Assembly (NCBI GenBank): GCA_900471485.1
Contig: UCEU01000001.1
Coordinates: 496,001 to 560,000, forward strand
Direction: 5' to 3'
Length of the DNA stretch: 64,000 nt
Source of the DNA: Hyphomicrobiales bacterium
GTDB lineage: Bacteria > Pseudomonadota > Alphaproteobacteria > Rhizobiales > Rhizobiaceae
Of the stretch, positions 46,263 to 55,561 are shown piece by piece. The first letter of the stretch is position 1; every line of letters starts with the position of its first letter. The translations under genes and the position numbers were made by a program. The notes beneath the pieces were generated by a model, which worked only from the letters and a program-made list of their open reading frames with translations, was not told the DNA's origin and made no database searches.

Positions 46263-47486
46263 ATGCGTATAGGCTACTTCACGAACCAGTATCCCGCCCC
46301 GAGTCACACGTTTATCCGGCGCGAGATAAATGCACTGGAGACACGAGGGAACGCGATCGTTCGCTATGCGATCAGACCGGCATTTGGCCAACTTGTAGAT
46401 GCCGACGACGTCGCAGAACTCCGGCTCACACGCCACATATTGAGCCTCGGGGCATTTCGGCTGCTGATCGCCAGCCTCTGGACTTTGCTTGAACGCCCTC
46501 GGACAAGTTACCATGCCTTCAAACTGACACTTCGCTTTGCGTCCACCTATCGCGGAAATCTGCTCCGACATATCGCCTATTTCATCGAGGCGCTGGTCCT
46601 CGCACGATGGTGCCTGAACGACGGCATTCAGCACCTGCATGTGCATTTCGGCACGAACCCTGCGACGATCGCGGCTATTGCACATACGATCTCCGGCGTG
46701 CCTTTCAGCGTAACCGTTCACGGGCCGGAGGAGTTCGACCATCCTGCGGCACTCGGCCTCGGCATCAAGGCGGAATTGGCGACATTCACAGTTGCGGTGA
46801 GTTCCTTCGGGCGCAGCCAACTCATGCGGTGGACCGCACTGACTGACTGGGGCAAGCTTCAGGTCGTCAGGTGCGGCATCGACTCCAGCTATGCCGATGC
46901 GATCGATATCGCGCCCATCTCCACCGAAAACCGCTTCATCTGCATCGCCCGTCTCAGCGAGCAGAAAGGGCACCTACTCCTACTGCGAGCAGCTGCAAAG
47001 CTTGCACAGGAAGGTCTGGATTTCCATCTCGTCTTTGCCGGCGATGGACCCTTGCGCCAAGAGATCGAGAACGAGATCGATCGGCTGTCACTCCGCAACG
47101 TCGTGACACTGCTTGGCAGTATTTCTCAGGAGCATGTGAGGGCCGAGGTCTTGCGGGCAAAAGCAATGGTGCTTGCAAGCTTTGCCGAGGGGCTCCCAGT
47201 CGTCCTGATGGAAAGCATGGCGCTCAAGCGGCCGGCCATCACCACCTACATCGCCGGCATACCGGAACTGGTTTTACCGGGTAGCGGCTGGCTAGTTCCC
47301 GCAGGCGACATTGATGGACTGGCCAACGCAATGCGCTCTGCTTTGTTCGCAGATCAGCAAACCCTCGAACAGATGGGAGATCGGGCGCGGCGCCTGGCAC
47401 TCGCGATGCATGATGTTGATGCTTCGGCTGCGGCCTTGGAAGCGTTGATCGAAGAATCCGTCTCGAACGCGGCTTCAGCCCGCTGA
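46263..47486 (+). CDS. Glycosyltransferase family 4
   Basis: 407-residue GT-B glycosyltransferase, probably adding one sugar of the exopolysaccharide repeat. N-terminal MRIGYFTNQYPAPSHTFIRREI is typical of the WcaL/colanic-type GT4 group. HVHFGTNPATIAAIAH and VTVHGPEEFD precede the C-terminal donor-binding domain with ICIARLSEQKGHLLLLRA and the EX7E motif in FAEGLPVVLMESMAL. It is the only plus-strand gene in this region. Its 3' end overlaps the convergent GT2 gene by 12 bases. Confidence 0.93.
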   Translation: MRIGYFTNQYPAPSHTFIRREINALETRGNAIVRYAIRPAFGQLVDADDVAELRLTRHILSLGAFRLLIASLWTLLERPRTSYHAFKLTLRFASTYRGNLLRHIAYFIEALVLARWCLNDGIQHLHVHFGTNPATIAAIAHTISGVPFSVTVHGPEEFDHPAALGLGIKAELATFTVAVSSFGRSQLMRWTALTDWGKLQVVRCGIDSSYADAIDIAPISTENRFICIARLSEQKGHLLLLRAAAKLAQEGLDFHLVFAGDGPLRQEIENEIDRLSLRNVVTLLGSISQEHVRAEVLRAKAMVLASFAEGLPVVLMESMALKRPAITTYIAGIPELVLPGSGWLVPAGDIDGLANAMRSALFADQQTLEQMGDRARRLALAMHDVDASAAALEALIEESVSNAASAR

Positions 47487-48485
47487 CTTATCGAGGGCTT
47501 GTATCAATCGCGCTGGTGGTCGCGAATGCGCCCCCAGTGCGTGCCACACGAAATCGCGAAACAGGTATGGCGGGTCCAGATTTGGCTTGCGGCGGATCGT
47601 GCGCCAGACAACGCCCATCAAATGCCCTGCCATCCAGCAGAGATCCGCAGTTACTGTATAGCTAGATCCGTAATTCTTGCTGAAATATCGGCGCCGCGAG
47701 TCGAACCAATAGGTCGGTCGGCGCCCGGGCCGCTGATCTCTCACGGTTACACCCGTCGATTGGCCCGCGATATGGATCACACGGCTATCGGGCACATACC
47801 AGCATTGCCACCCTGCCCGCGCCGCCCGCAGGCAGAAGTCGACCTCTTCGTGATAGAGAAAATATCCCTCGTCCAGATGGCCTATTTCGTCGAACAGGCT
47901 CGTCCTAACCATTAGACTTGCACCACACACCCAGTCCACCGGCGTCGACTTATTCGAAAGCCTGGGAAGAATGCGCCAACGATCGAGAAGCCGTGTCGCC
48001 AATCCAAATTTTATTTCAGCCTCGAATTCGGCGATGGGCGATGGGAAACGAAAAGCACTGCATTGATCGCTTCCGTCGGGGTTTTCGAGTTGGCTACCGG
48101 CAATACCGGCCCGTTCGTTGTTCTCCATGAAGTCCAAGAGAGCAGTAATACTGCCGGCTTTCGCAACCGTATCTGGATTTAGCAGGTGAATGTATTTCGC
48201 CCTGCCGTAACGTTCGGTGAGATATTCGATGCCGCGGTTGTTGCCATAGGAAAATCCGCCATTCGTCTGCAGAGGCAGAATATCCAGCCAATGCTGCCAC
48301 GAATACTCCTCGATCGCTGCGGCAAATCGTGCGGCGGACCCATCGCCGGACGCTGCCTCCACCACCACGACGCGCGCTCCTTCCGGCAGCATTCCGGGTT
48401 GAGCAAGCGACTTGAGGCAATCAATCACCAAGCCCGCGGTGCGATAGTTGACAATGACGACAAAGAGTTCGCGGGCGTAGTTCAT
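47475..48485 (-). CDS. Glycosyltransferase family 2 (rhamnosyltransferase-like)
   Basis: 336-residue GT-A glycosyltransferase of the WbbL-like group. It begins MNYARELFVVIVNYRTAGLVIDCL, has the metal/nucleotide region HLLNPDTVAK, and the acceptor-side segment GASLMVRTSLFDEIGHLDEGYFLYHEEVDFCLR. WbbL-type enzymes often use dTDP-rhamnose, which the rfb genes here make. ATG at 48485 overlaps the stop of the ATPase gene (ATGA), so the two are co-translated; an upstream extension of the frame is rejected. Confidence 0.92.
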   Translation of the reverse strand: MNYARELFVVIVNYRTAGLVIDCLKSLAQPGMLPEGARVVVVEAASGDGSAARFAAAIEEYSWQHWLDILPLQTNGGFSYGNNRGIEYLTERYGRAKYIHLLNPDTVAKAGSITALLDFMENNERAGIAGSQLENPDGSDQCSAFRFPSPIAEFEAEIKFGLATRLLDRWRILPRLSNKSTPVDWVCGASLMVRTSLFDEIGHLDEGYFLYHEEVDFCLRAARAGWQCWYVPDSRVIHIAGQSTGVTVRDQRPGRRPTYWFDSRRRYFSKNYGSSYTVTADLCWMAGHLMGVVWRTIRRKPNLDPPYLFRDFVWHALGAHSRPPARLIQALDKSAG

Positions 48486-49360
48486 CGCGACACGCTCTCG
48501 AGGTAATGCGGCTGATGCAACTCCTTGCGCGGCGCCGGCTTCTCCTCCGGCGCGAATATGCCGTAGCGGTTTCGGTCCTCGAGCACCCGGCGCACGATGC
48601 TTGAGCTTACCCGATCCTTCGTCTTGGCGAAGGCGTAGACCAGGCACCTGTCGGCGAGAACGTTGATCTGTCGCGGAACGCCCTTGGAAGCCTCGAAAAG
48701 CAATGTTTTTGCGGAGGGTGAAAATAGCTGATCCGGACCGCCGGCGACGCGGACACGATGATCGACATAGGCCCGCGCCTCGGAGCGCTGCAGTTCGGGA
48801 AGATGGAAGTCCGAGGATATTCGCTGGGCAAACTGCCGGAGTTCCGGCATCTGCAACGTTGCCCTCAATTCCGGCTGCCCAACGAGGATCAACTGCATCA
48901 TCATCGACGTCGTATTCATGTTGGACAGCATTCGCAGCTCTTCCAGGCGGTCTGGCTCGAGGTTCTGCGCTTCATCTATAATCAGGACTACCCGGCCACG
49001 GCGGCGGACCTCGCTTTCGACGAACTCGCAGAAACGCTTGTAAAGTCGCGGATAGGAGGCATCCTCGAATCCTTGCCCGAAAGCCATGAGTATCCATTCG
49101 AGCAGATTGCCGCCTGCCCGCGTCGTGTGGGTGATCATGCCGACTTTTGCCGTCTGATGCATGCTGCCGAGAAAGTGCTGAATCAGCGTCGTCTTGCCGG
49201 AACCGACCGCTCCGGTGATGACGGTGAAGCCGGCCTGATTGACAAGCCCATACTCCAACATCGAAAACGCCATGGCATGCGAGTGTCCGAAGTATAGAAA
49301 CTTCGGATCCGGCAAGATTGAGAACGGCTTTTCGACGAAGCCGTAGAACTGTTCATACAT
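48482..49360 (-). CDS. ExeA/GspA-like AAA ATPase of exopolysaccharide locus
   Basis: 292-residue P-loop ATPase. It starts MYEQFYGFVEKPFSILPDPKFLYFG, typical of ExeA-like and XrtA-associated ATPases. Walker A is TGAVGSGKTT, Walker B VVLIIDEAQNLE, and sensor sequence includes LILVGQPELRATL. Proteins of this type occur beside exosortase (XrtA/EpsH) exopolysaccharide genes. No exosortase is seen here. It lies between the CpsD-like gene and the GT2 gene on the same strand. Its precise function in polysaccharide export is not known. Confidence 0.88.
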   Translation of the reverse strand: MYEQFYGFVEKPFSILPDPKFLYFGHSHAMAFSMLEYGLVNQAGFTVITGAVGSGKTTLIQHFLGSMHQTAKVGMITHTTRAGGNLLEWILMAFGQGFEDASYPRLYKRFCEFVESEVRRRGRVVLIIDEAQNLEPDRLEELRMLSNMNTTSMMMQLILVGQPELRATLQMPELRQFAQRISSDFHLPELQRSEARAYVDHRVRVAGGPDQLFSPSAKTLLFEASKGVPRQINVLADRCLVYAFAKTKDRVSSSIVRRVLEDRNRYGIFAPEEKPAPRKELHQPHYLESVSR

Positions 49361-49416
49361 TCACAAACTCCACATACGCGAGTGCGAAAACGGGGAAGTG
49401 TTGTGATCGCTATCGA

Positions 49417-50205
49417 TCACAACCCATGCCGACGGCACTTGTTGAGCATCACCTGCAAATTGCTGCGCGGATCCAGGTAGCTCTTGCACATCTCAAGCTC
49501 GGAAACCCTTGACTGCCCCACGGCCAGAACAAGCAGCACCGTATCAGCAACGGCCGCCAACGAGGCGGCCTCGTCTGAAGCCAGCAGTGGTGGCAAATCC
49601 AGAATGGTGATCGACGGATTGAGCGACCGACGGACGGCGTCGATCTGACGGGCAAGCTGCGAACTATCCGCCCGGCTCGGCGCCGTGCCGGTCAGGCGCA
49701 ACGGAGCGAACAGCTGAATCTGCAATCCATCTATCCCTACGCGCTGCAGGCCGGGTTGCTGGTGCGCGGCATCCGCGACCGGCACGCCCCCGAGGCCAAG
49801 CGCCTCTGCTATCGTTTGCCCCCGCGGATTGGCATCGATCAGTAGGACATCGGCCTCGCGTGCCCGAGCAAAACTGAAGGCGAGATTGATGGCGGCAGTC
49901 GTCGCTCCGCAACCTGCCGTCGGCGCCGTAACTGCCAGTACTCCCGGCGTCCTGCCATCATTCACCGTGACCAACTGATTGCGCAGCACATCATAGGAGC
50001 GGGTTATGCGGTGATTTGTGTCCTGTGCAACGATACGATTTGCAAGCAATACGGAAGGCGACAGTGACGCTACCTGGTCCTGTCCAAACGATCGGTTCCG
50101 CTCGACACCGGTTTGATCCGGCTCGGGCGCCAGCCTTGGATTGTCAGCTACGCCGAATTGGGGCTTCGTCTTGGCGCGCTGCAAAGCTCTAGCAATGATT
50201 TCCAT
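49417..50205 (-). CDS. CpsD/CapB-like P-loop protein with degenerate Walker A
   Basis: 262-residue protein of the bacterial tyrosine-kinase (CpsD/CapB, Wzc kinase domain) family. The Walker A loop reads APTAGCGATTAAINLA (residues 94-109), with alanine 101 where the catalytic lysine should be. The Walker A' motif is LLIDANPRG, with asparagine for the second aspartate. Walker B (ITILDLPPLL, residues 199-208) is intact. The C-terminus lacks the tyrosine cluster of active kinases. It is therefore likely catalytically weak or purely structural, pairing with the separate Wzc-like protein encoded just upstream. Confidence 0.85.
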   Translation of the reverse strand: MEIIARALQRAKTKPQFGVADNPRLAPEPDQTGVERNRSFGQDQVASLSPSVLLANRIVAQDTNHRITRSYDVLRNQLVTVNDGRTPGVLAVTAPTAGCGATTAAINLAFSFARAREADVLLIDANPRGQTIAEALGLGGVPVADAAHQQPGLQRVGIDGLQIQLFAPLRLTGTAPSRADSSQLARQIDAVRRSLNPSITILDLPPLLASDEAASLAAVADTVLLVLAVGQSRVSELEMCKSYLDPRSNLQVMLNKCRRHGL

Positions 50206-50235
50206 CAGTCTACCCTCTGTCCAATCCAGCGCCGA

Positions 50236-51777
50236 TCAAGACCGCGAGGTGCCTTGAGTTACTCCATGCCACGATAGCCGCAGGCGATTGCGCAAGTCAT
50301 TCGCAACCTTCTTTGCCCACCCCACGGAGAAAAACTCTTCATCTCCATTTAGCGACCACTCTGGAATGACTACCAACGTCTCACCTTTGAGGGCATTCTG
50401 CAGATCGAACGCGCCTCGGATCTGCGACGTGAACATATCCGCGGCGACAGCGCCTGCTACCCCGGCCCCGCCGGCCAGCATCAACACCAGCAGAAGGCCG
50501 ACCGCGCGGCGGGATGAAACAGGATACTTCGGAACTTCCGGCTCCTCGATGACCTGCATCTGCATGGCCGACTGATCGTTCTCAAGCCGCTCACCGATGC
50601 GCGCTGTATCAAGTCGGCCCTTCATGTCATCAACGCTTCGCTGAAGGCTTACTCTTTCTGCCTCCATTGCGCTCAGTTGCCGCTCCACGTCGGGCGCGTG
50701 AGCCATCATCGCCTTCAGAGCCGACACGCGAGCCGTCGCCTCGTCCTTCTGTTTGCCGAGATTTGCGAGACCTTCCTTCGAAATCGCAATCCGTTGCGCG
50801 ATAAGCGCCAGATCCGGCGGCAGGTTGGCCGAATCCGTGGGTAGCGCCGCGGCGGCAGGGTCCGCGTTTTCGGGCGACTGCTCGGAACGTTGGGCTGCTT
50901 GCAACTGTTCCATCTGCTGCCGGAGCGCGCGGATGGTCGGATGGTCTTCCGAATAGATCAGCAGCTTCTGATCGATCTGCGCCTTCAGCGCAGCCAGTTG
51001 GGTGCGGCGCCGCGCGTCGTCGTTTGTGTTCATGACTCCCAGCCGCAGTTGGGCCTCAAGAAGGCTAGCTTCCTGCGTCAGCGACGCAATCGAAGTGTCG
51101 ATCGTCGACAGCACGCGTTCCTTTTCGCCCAGCTCCAGAGAAAGCTGCGGCACGCGGCCAGGCATCGAGTCCTTATTCTCCTCCATGAACTTGTCGCGAT
51201 CGGCTTCTTTACCGCGCAACTGCTCCGCCAGTTCGTTGGACTCTCGCATCAGGAACTGGGTGGCTTCGGTTGCGCGCGATACCCTGAGACGCTTCGTCTC
51301 GTTCATCAACATGTCGACCAAGTCGGCAGCCACCGCTGCAGCGAGCTTCGGGTCAGAATACTTGAAGCCAATACGGACAATAGAACTTGCAGTCGACTGA
51401 TCAGAGCCTTCGGGTGTTTCCGTCGCGACGGTCACGTTTCGACGAACGAGATCGGCCAGCTGCGCATTGGAAAGGCCTTCGTGCGCTTCAGAAAAAAGGT
51501 TGTGGCGCTGCGCCAGCGCAATCAAATTGTCTCGTGCGAGAAGCCGCTGCTCGATAAGCTGAAGCTTCTCATTCGTTACCGTAGCCGATACGAGGTTGGA
51601 CGAAATCTGCTGCCCTTCCACGATAAGAAGAGCTTCGGAGGAGTAACTCTTCGGCATCGAGTAAACGACATAGGTGCCGATCAGAAGCACGCACACAGCC
51701 GGAGCTACAAAATAAATACGCTGGTCCCAGAGCAGCTGCAGATAATACAGTGCGTTGCGGATCAAATCCCTCGTCAT
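50236..51777 (-). CDS. Wzc/GumC-like chain-length determinant without kinase domain
   Basis: 513-residue polysaccharide co-polymerase. A membrane helix at residues about 22-42 (IYFVAPAVCVLLIGTYVVYSM) and another near 440 (AVGLLLVLMLAGGAGVAGAVAADMF) flank a long periplasmic coiled-coil region. The cytoplasmic tail is short and has no Walker motifs, so the ATPase-like partner is the separate CpsD-like protein. GAGG upstream supports the second of two adjacent ATG codons (51777). It should set chain length and couple to the outer-membrane exporter. Confidence 0.92.
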   Translation of the reverse strand: MTRDLIRNALYYLQLLWDQRIYFVAPAVCVLLIGTYVVYSMPKSYSSEALLIVEGQQISSNLVSATVTNEKLQLIEQRLLARDNLIALAQRHNLFSEAHEGLSNAQLADLVRRNVTVATETPEGSDQSTASSIVRIGFKYSDPKLAAAVAADLVDMLMNETKRLRVSRATEATQFLMRESNELAEQLRGKEADRDKFMEENKDSMPGRVPQLSLELGEKERVLSTIDTSIASLTQEASLLEAQLRLGVMNTNDDARRRTQLAALKAQIDQKLLIYSEDHPTIRALRQQMEQLQAAQRSEQSPENADPAAAALPTDSANLPPDLALIAQRIAISKEGLANLGKQKDEATARVSALKAMMAHAPDVERQLSAMEAERVSLQRSVDDMKGRLDTARIGERLENDQSAMQMQVIEEPEVPKYPVSSRRAVGLLLVLMLAGGAGVAGAVAADMFTSQIRGAFDLQNALKGETLVVIPEWSLNGDEEFFSVGWAKKVANDLRNRLRLSWHGVTQGTSRS

Positions 51778-51827
51778 CATGCACCTCTTCTGGCATGCCC
51801 GGGCCAACGGCCCATCGGCGACGCCGA

Positions 51828-53087
51828 CTATTGAACGTTCGATTGCGTGCCGGCCGCCGGTTCTGTCGGCAGCTCAGCGCCTGTCTGCAGACTGAGTTCC
51901 GGGCCAGGCGTCTGGACGTCAGCGGTATTGCTGAAGATAACGCGTACCAAATCGCCCGCGCGAACCGGCGTCATTTCGGTGGCCTCGAATTCCGTAGGTT
52001 CACCGTTGGCCGAGCGGACGATGCGGTAGCTTATGACTCTCTCGCCCGGCTTCCGTGCGGCGGCTGAACTCTCGTAAACCGCCATCACATTCATGGCGTC
52101 GGCGAGACTCTCTCGCGTCGCCTGCTGCTCCCGTTCGACATCGACGATGTCCATCAGAAGTTTTTCCTTGCGCGCCTGCTGTGCGTTGTCGATCAGCGCC
52201 AGATCCGTTTGCAGCGTTCTCTGGGCAGCAAGCATCTGCGTTTGAAGCTGACTTCTCATGCCTTCGAGCGTCGCGACGTCCGCGTCCCGATCATATTTCT
52301 GGCCCGCCTGCAGCGCACCCTTTTCCACGAGCGCGTTCGTAGCCTCACTTCGCTGCTTGGCCAACTCCAGCCTGCGGTCGATGATTTCTATCTGGCGGCT
52401 GATCTCGTCTGCATTCTGCTTACCAAGGGTGACCGCCTCGCGACGTGCGACGTCCTGGGCGCTCGCGCCACGCTGATGAGCATCCAGCAGGTCCTGCTCC
52501 TGGCCAATGACGCCCGGATCTCGATCTTCTTCGGCGACATCGATAGTGTTTGCGCCACTCAATTCCGCCTGAAGGCGCGCATGGCGCGCAGCCAACTGCT
52601 TGAGCTTGCCTTGCGATGCTTCGACTGTTCGTCGGACGATGATGGATCGGTCCTGATCCGCGGCAAGAACTTCTTTTCTATACAGCCCGCCGGCAACGCT
52701 CACAGCATGGAGCACCGTCATCCCCTGCCGATAGGGGAAAGAGCCCGGCGTCGTGACTTCACCCGCAACAAAGATGCTCGGCTGATGCAAAGGATCAGGA
52801 CGAAGCATGATGCTCAGGTTCGGGTTTTCCTTGAAGAAGGGCCGCAGCTTCTCGCTGAGAGCAGCCTCTATTTCGGAGACGGTGGAGCCGGCCGCCTGCA
52901 TGTGCCCGGCGAGCGGAAATGATACCCAGCCATCGGGTTCAACGACGACGGTTCGACGAAGATCCTCTTCCTGTGCAACCCAGATTTCCAAGCTGTCGCC
53001 AGGCTGTAGCAGGTATTTTTCCTGTGCGTATGCGTTGTTCAGGGAAAGCAAAAACAGAAGACAGGCGATAATCGGTGCAAAACGCAT
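51828..53087 (-). CDS. Polysaccharide export protein, ExoF/Wza-like
   Basis: 419-residue periplasmic/outer-membrane export protein. A signal peptide ends at NNAYAQE with no lipobox cysteine, unlike Escherichia coli Wza but as in ExoF. The Poly_export domain (YLLQPGDSLEIWVAQEEDLRRTVVVEPDGWVSFPLAG) is followed by an SLBB-type segment (PSIFVAGEVTTPGSFPYRQGMTVLHAVSVAGG), a long coiled coil (residues about 155-345) and a short C-terminal beta part. First gene of the operon that continues with the Wzc-like and CpsD-like genes. Confidence 0.92.
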   Translation of the reverse strand: MRFAPIIACLLFLLSLNNAYAQEKYLLQPGDSLEIWVAQEEDLRRTVVVEPDGWVSFPLAGHMQAAGSTVSEIEAALSEKLRPFFKENPNLSIMLRPDPLHQPSIFVAGEVTTPGSFPYRQGMTVLHAVSVAGGLYRKEVLAADQDRSIIVRRTVEASQGKLKQLAARHARLQAELSGANTIDVAEEDRDPGVIGQEQDLLDAHQRGASAQDVARREAVTLGKQNADEISRQIEIIDRRLELAKQRSEATNALVEKGALQAGQKYDRDADVATLEGMRSQLQTQMLAAQRTLQTDLALIDNAQQARKEKLLMDIVDVEREQQATRESLADAMNVMAVYESSAAARKPGERVISYRIVRSANGEPTEFEATEMTPVRAGDLVRVIFSNTADVQTPGPELSLQTGAELPTEPAAGTQSNVQ

Positions 53088-53647
53088 ACAGCGCTCCAGA
53101 ATTCAATGCGTTCTCTTCCGCCGCCGATCAAGTAGCAGCAAATTTACACTACATGTTTTACTCCTGAATTAGAACAGCACTTAAGGGAGTATAGTTAAAT
53201 GTAGAAATTGAATGAAACTCAGGAAATATTTCAGCCCGAACATTTTTTCCGATTTTTGTGTAGACCGCCTGCCGGAAAATCAAGAATGATATCTGTCCAC
53301 GGAATAAAAATCGCCTCGTCTTGTGACGCGATCGCGGATTCGTGCAGAATATATCGGCGTCAGCAGCAGATACACGATGAAAACATGAGCCGTTGGCCTA
53401 TTTTTCACCGCTCTTTACTATTGCGAATTGAATATAATTTTAATGTTTGCACGTGCGCGCCAATCGAAGACTGGCGACCGACGATCAGTCTCCTTAAAGC
53501 GATATCGAGGACCGCTCGATTTTTCCGGCGGCAAAAGAGCCGCTGGCCTCATACCAATCGGGAGTCAAGGCCGACCGACCAAGAGACGCGTAGTCCTTTT
53601 GGTTAGGTCTCAACCTGCCGAGTAATGGACGTCCTTACGTCGACGTT
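53088..53647. other. Intergenic region upstream of the export operon
   Basis: 560 bases without a supported gene, AT-rich at 53110-53240 and 53390-53460. It must contain the promoter for the ExoF/Wza-like gene and the 3' end of the EamA transporter transcript. An open plus-strand frame at 53208-53606 has no ribosome site and no recognisable protein features. Confidence 0.5.
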
Positions 53648-54568
53648 TCAAGCCGCTCTATCGGATTGCGCAACCAGCCGGCGAGTTATGATTACCTGGC
53701 GTCTTTCCCACCATACAAGGATCAGACTGGATGCCACGATCAAAAGAGCCCCGCCAACGACATTTGCAGTCGGCACCTCCGACCATATGAGATAACCATA
53801 AAGGAATGCCCAAACGAGGCCACTATACTCCATCGGCGCCAATGCCGATGCCGGTGCATGCCGAAAGCCCTCGTAAAGAAGGTACTGGCCGGCACAGGCC
53901 ACCAGCCCCAGCGCTGCCATCAGCACCCAGCCGAACAAGTCCGGGGTTTTCCATAGCCAGGGCAAGGTCGCTCCGCAGGCAAGGACAAAGAGGAAGCTCG
54001 TCGCCATCATCTGGTTCAATGTGCTTTCGGTTCGACTGACCAGCCGGACAAGAATGGTGCTCAGCGCCCAGCAGAAGCCGGCAAAAATAACCATCGCAGC
54101 CGGGACAAGGCTGGGGGCCTGCCCTGGATTGGCGGCCATGAGGACCCCCACGAACCCGCCGATGCAGGATATCCAGCGAATGGGCCCAACCTGCTCTTTG
54201 AGAATTACGATGGACAGCAGAACAACAATAACCGGCGCGGAGAAGTACATGGTGGTAATTTCAGCGAGCCCGAGGTGCCGGGCCGCCGAATAGAAGGCCA
54301 TCCAGGCAGCCAGCATGAGGCCGGCCCGCAGCAGCAGAGAATTCCGATGCGGGCTTGTCAAAATCGAAGGATGCCTCAAGCGCCGCACCATGATGCCCGA
54401 GATAGCAACGATGATGATGCTACGCATGAAGAGGATCTGCGGAACGGAGTAATCCGTCACAAGCCATTTCACTGCGGCGTCCTGGATCGCGAAAAGCGAA
54501 TAGCCTGAACAAGCCAGTGCGATGCCCGCGAGCGGGCTCTGTGAGTGATGATCCGATTGGGGCAGCAT
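53648..54568 (-). CDS. EamA/DMT-family membrane transporter
   Basis: 306-residue transporter with ten predicted helices in two EamA repeats, as in RhaT-like and RarD-like drug/metabolite exporters. The first repeat starts AGIALACSGYSLFAIQDAAVKWLV and the second around AAMVIFAGFCWALSTILVRLV. ATG at 54568 (MLPQSDHH) is chosen from family length; the frame extends further upstream with cysteine- and histidine-rich sequence that is not protein-like. Substrate unknown. It is separated from the LuxR gene by a strong terminator. Confidence 0.88.
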   Translation of the reverse strand: MLPQSDHHSQSPLAGIALACSGYSLFAIQDAAVKWLVTDYSVPQILFMRSIIIVAISGIMVRRLRHPSILTSPHRNSLLLRAGLMLAAWMAFYSAARHLGLAEITTMYFSAPVIVVLLSIVILKEQVGPIRWISCIGGFVGVLMAANPGQAPSLVPAAMVIFAGFCWALSTILVRLVSRTESTLNQMMATSFLFVLACGATLPWLWKTPDLFGWVLMAALGLVACAGQYLLYEGFRHAPASALAPMEYSGLVWAFLYGYLIWSEVPTANVVGGALLIVASSLILVWWERRQVIITRRLVAQSDRAA

Positions 54569-54696
54569 GTGGGGCCTGCAGTGGGTATGCCAGTGACCAC
54601 CGCCTATCAAGAAGGATCGGCAATGACAATGGCAAGATTTCATACAGCCGGTGCTCGACCGGCGACGAGCCCACTGCCCGGCAGTGCTCGAAAATA

Positions 54697-54732
54697 ATGA
54701 CGAGGCGCGGCATGCCTGCCGCGCCTCGTCAT
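54697..54732 (-). terminator. Strong terminator after LuxR-family gene
   Basis: Perfect 16-bp inverted repeat ATGACGAGGCGCGGCA / TGCCGCGCCTCGTCAT with a 4-base loop. On the minus strand it is followed by TATTTT. It ends the LuxR transcript before the EamA gene. Confidence 0.9.
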
Positions 54733-54766
54733 GGAACCGCAATTGTTCGCTGCCGCCTTGACGCCG

Positions 54767-55561
54767 TTACTCGGCCGGCACGCCCCATTTGCTTTCGTTC
54801 TTCAACAGATCGTTCAGCTTATAAGCCACTTCGGTCCGGTTCGTAGCCTTGAGCTTTTTCATGATATTACGAATATGTACTTTGACCGTGCTCTCGCGAA
54901 GGTTGAGCTCATAGGCAATGATTTTGTTTGCCTTGCCCTTGCGAAGGGCCTGAACAACCTCCGCCTGACGAAGCGTAAACATGCGAGTCAGTTCCTTCGG
55001 CTTCTGCTGGCTCTCCTCGACCGGCGCCGCCGTCGGAAAACTGTTGCCAGCGAGCAGGAACGTACCGCCTGCGACAGCGAGCGAGATTGCTTCCACACAG
55101 ACCTCGATGCCTACCGATGTCGGGATGAACCCGCGTGCGCCATACTCAAGCACGCGAAGCATCTGATTAAGGTCATCGCCATCCGCAAGAATAACGACCG
55201 GAGCAGGTGTGCATTCAGCTGTTATACTTGCGATCTGCTCCGACAGGGATGCATCCGACGCCTTGTTGCCGGCAATATTGAGAAGAACAGCGCCAACAGT
55301 CTGGCCGACATCCTTGCGTTGCTTCCATTCAGCGACGGAACCAACCGCGACGGCATTCATGCCGAGACCGTTCGTCATCAGAGACGTCGCAAGGCATTCA
55401 CGCTCGAGCGTCCTGGGGTCGATGATCAGAAGGCAGCGATCAAGTCCCTGTTCGCTGTCGAAAAGCTCGCGACCGCCTCGCACATTCGCGGGGATCGCCG
55501 TGGGGCGAAATCTATTGAGTGCAATCCGCCCATTTTCAAATTCCGGAGGTACGTAATTCAT
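54767..55561 (-). CDS. LuxR-family regulator with degenerate receiver domain
   Basis: 264-residue DNA-binding regulator. The C-terminal LuxR helix-turn-helix (residues about 192-257, FTLRQAEVVQALRKGKANKIIAYELNLRESTVKVHIRNIMKKL) is intact. The N-terminal half has the receiver fold (LLIIDPRTLERECLATSL, then PAPVVILADGDD), but the phospho-acceptor position reads AVLLNIAG, with asparagine 95 instead of aspartate. It is therefore probably not phosphorylated and may respond to another signal or act constitutively. Its place beside the exopolysaccharide genes suggests it controls them; that is inference. Confidence 0.9.
   Translation of the reverse strand: MNYVPPEFENGRIALNRFRPTAIPANVRGGRELFDSEQGLDRCLLIIDPRTLERECLATSLMTNGLGMNAVAVGSVAEWKQRKDVGQTVGAVLLNIAGNKASDASLSEQIASITAECTPAPVVILADGDDLNQMLRVLEYGARGFIPTSVGIEVCVEAISLAVAGGTFLLAGNSFPTAAPVEESQQKPKELTRMFTLRQAEVVQALRKGKANKIIAYELNLRESTVKVHIRNIMKKLKATNRTEVAYKLNDLLKNESKWGVPAE

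Noticed and set aside
53208..53606. Plus-strand frame in the gap upstream of the export operon
   Set aside because: No ribosome site, no recognisable protein features and AT-rich, promoter-like sequence.
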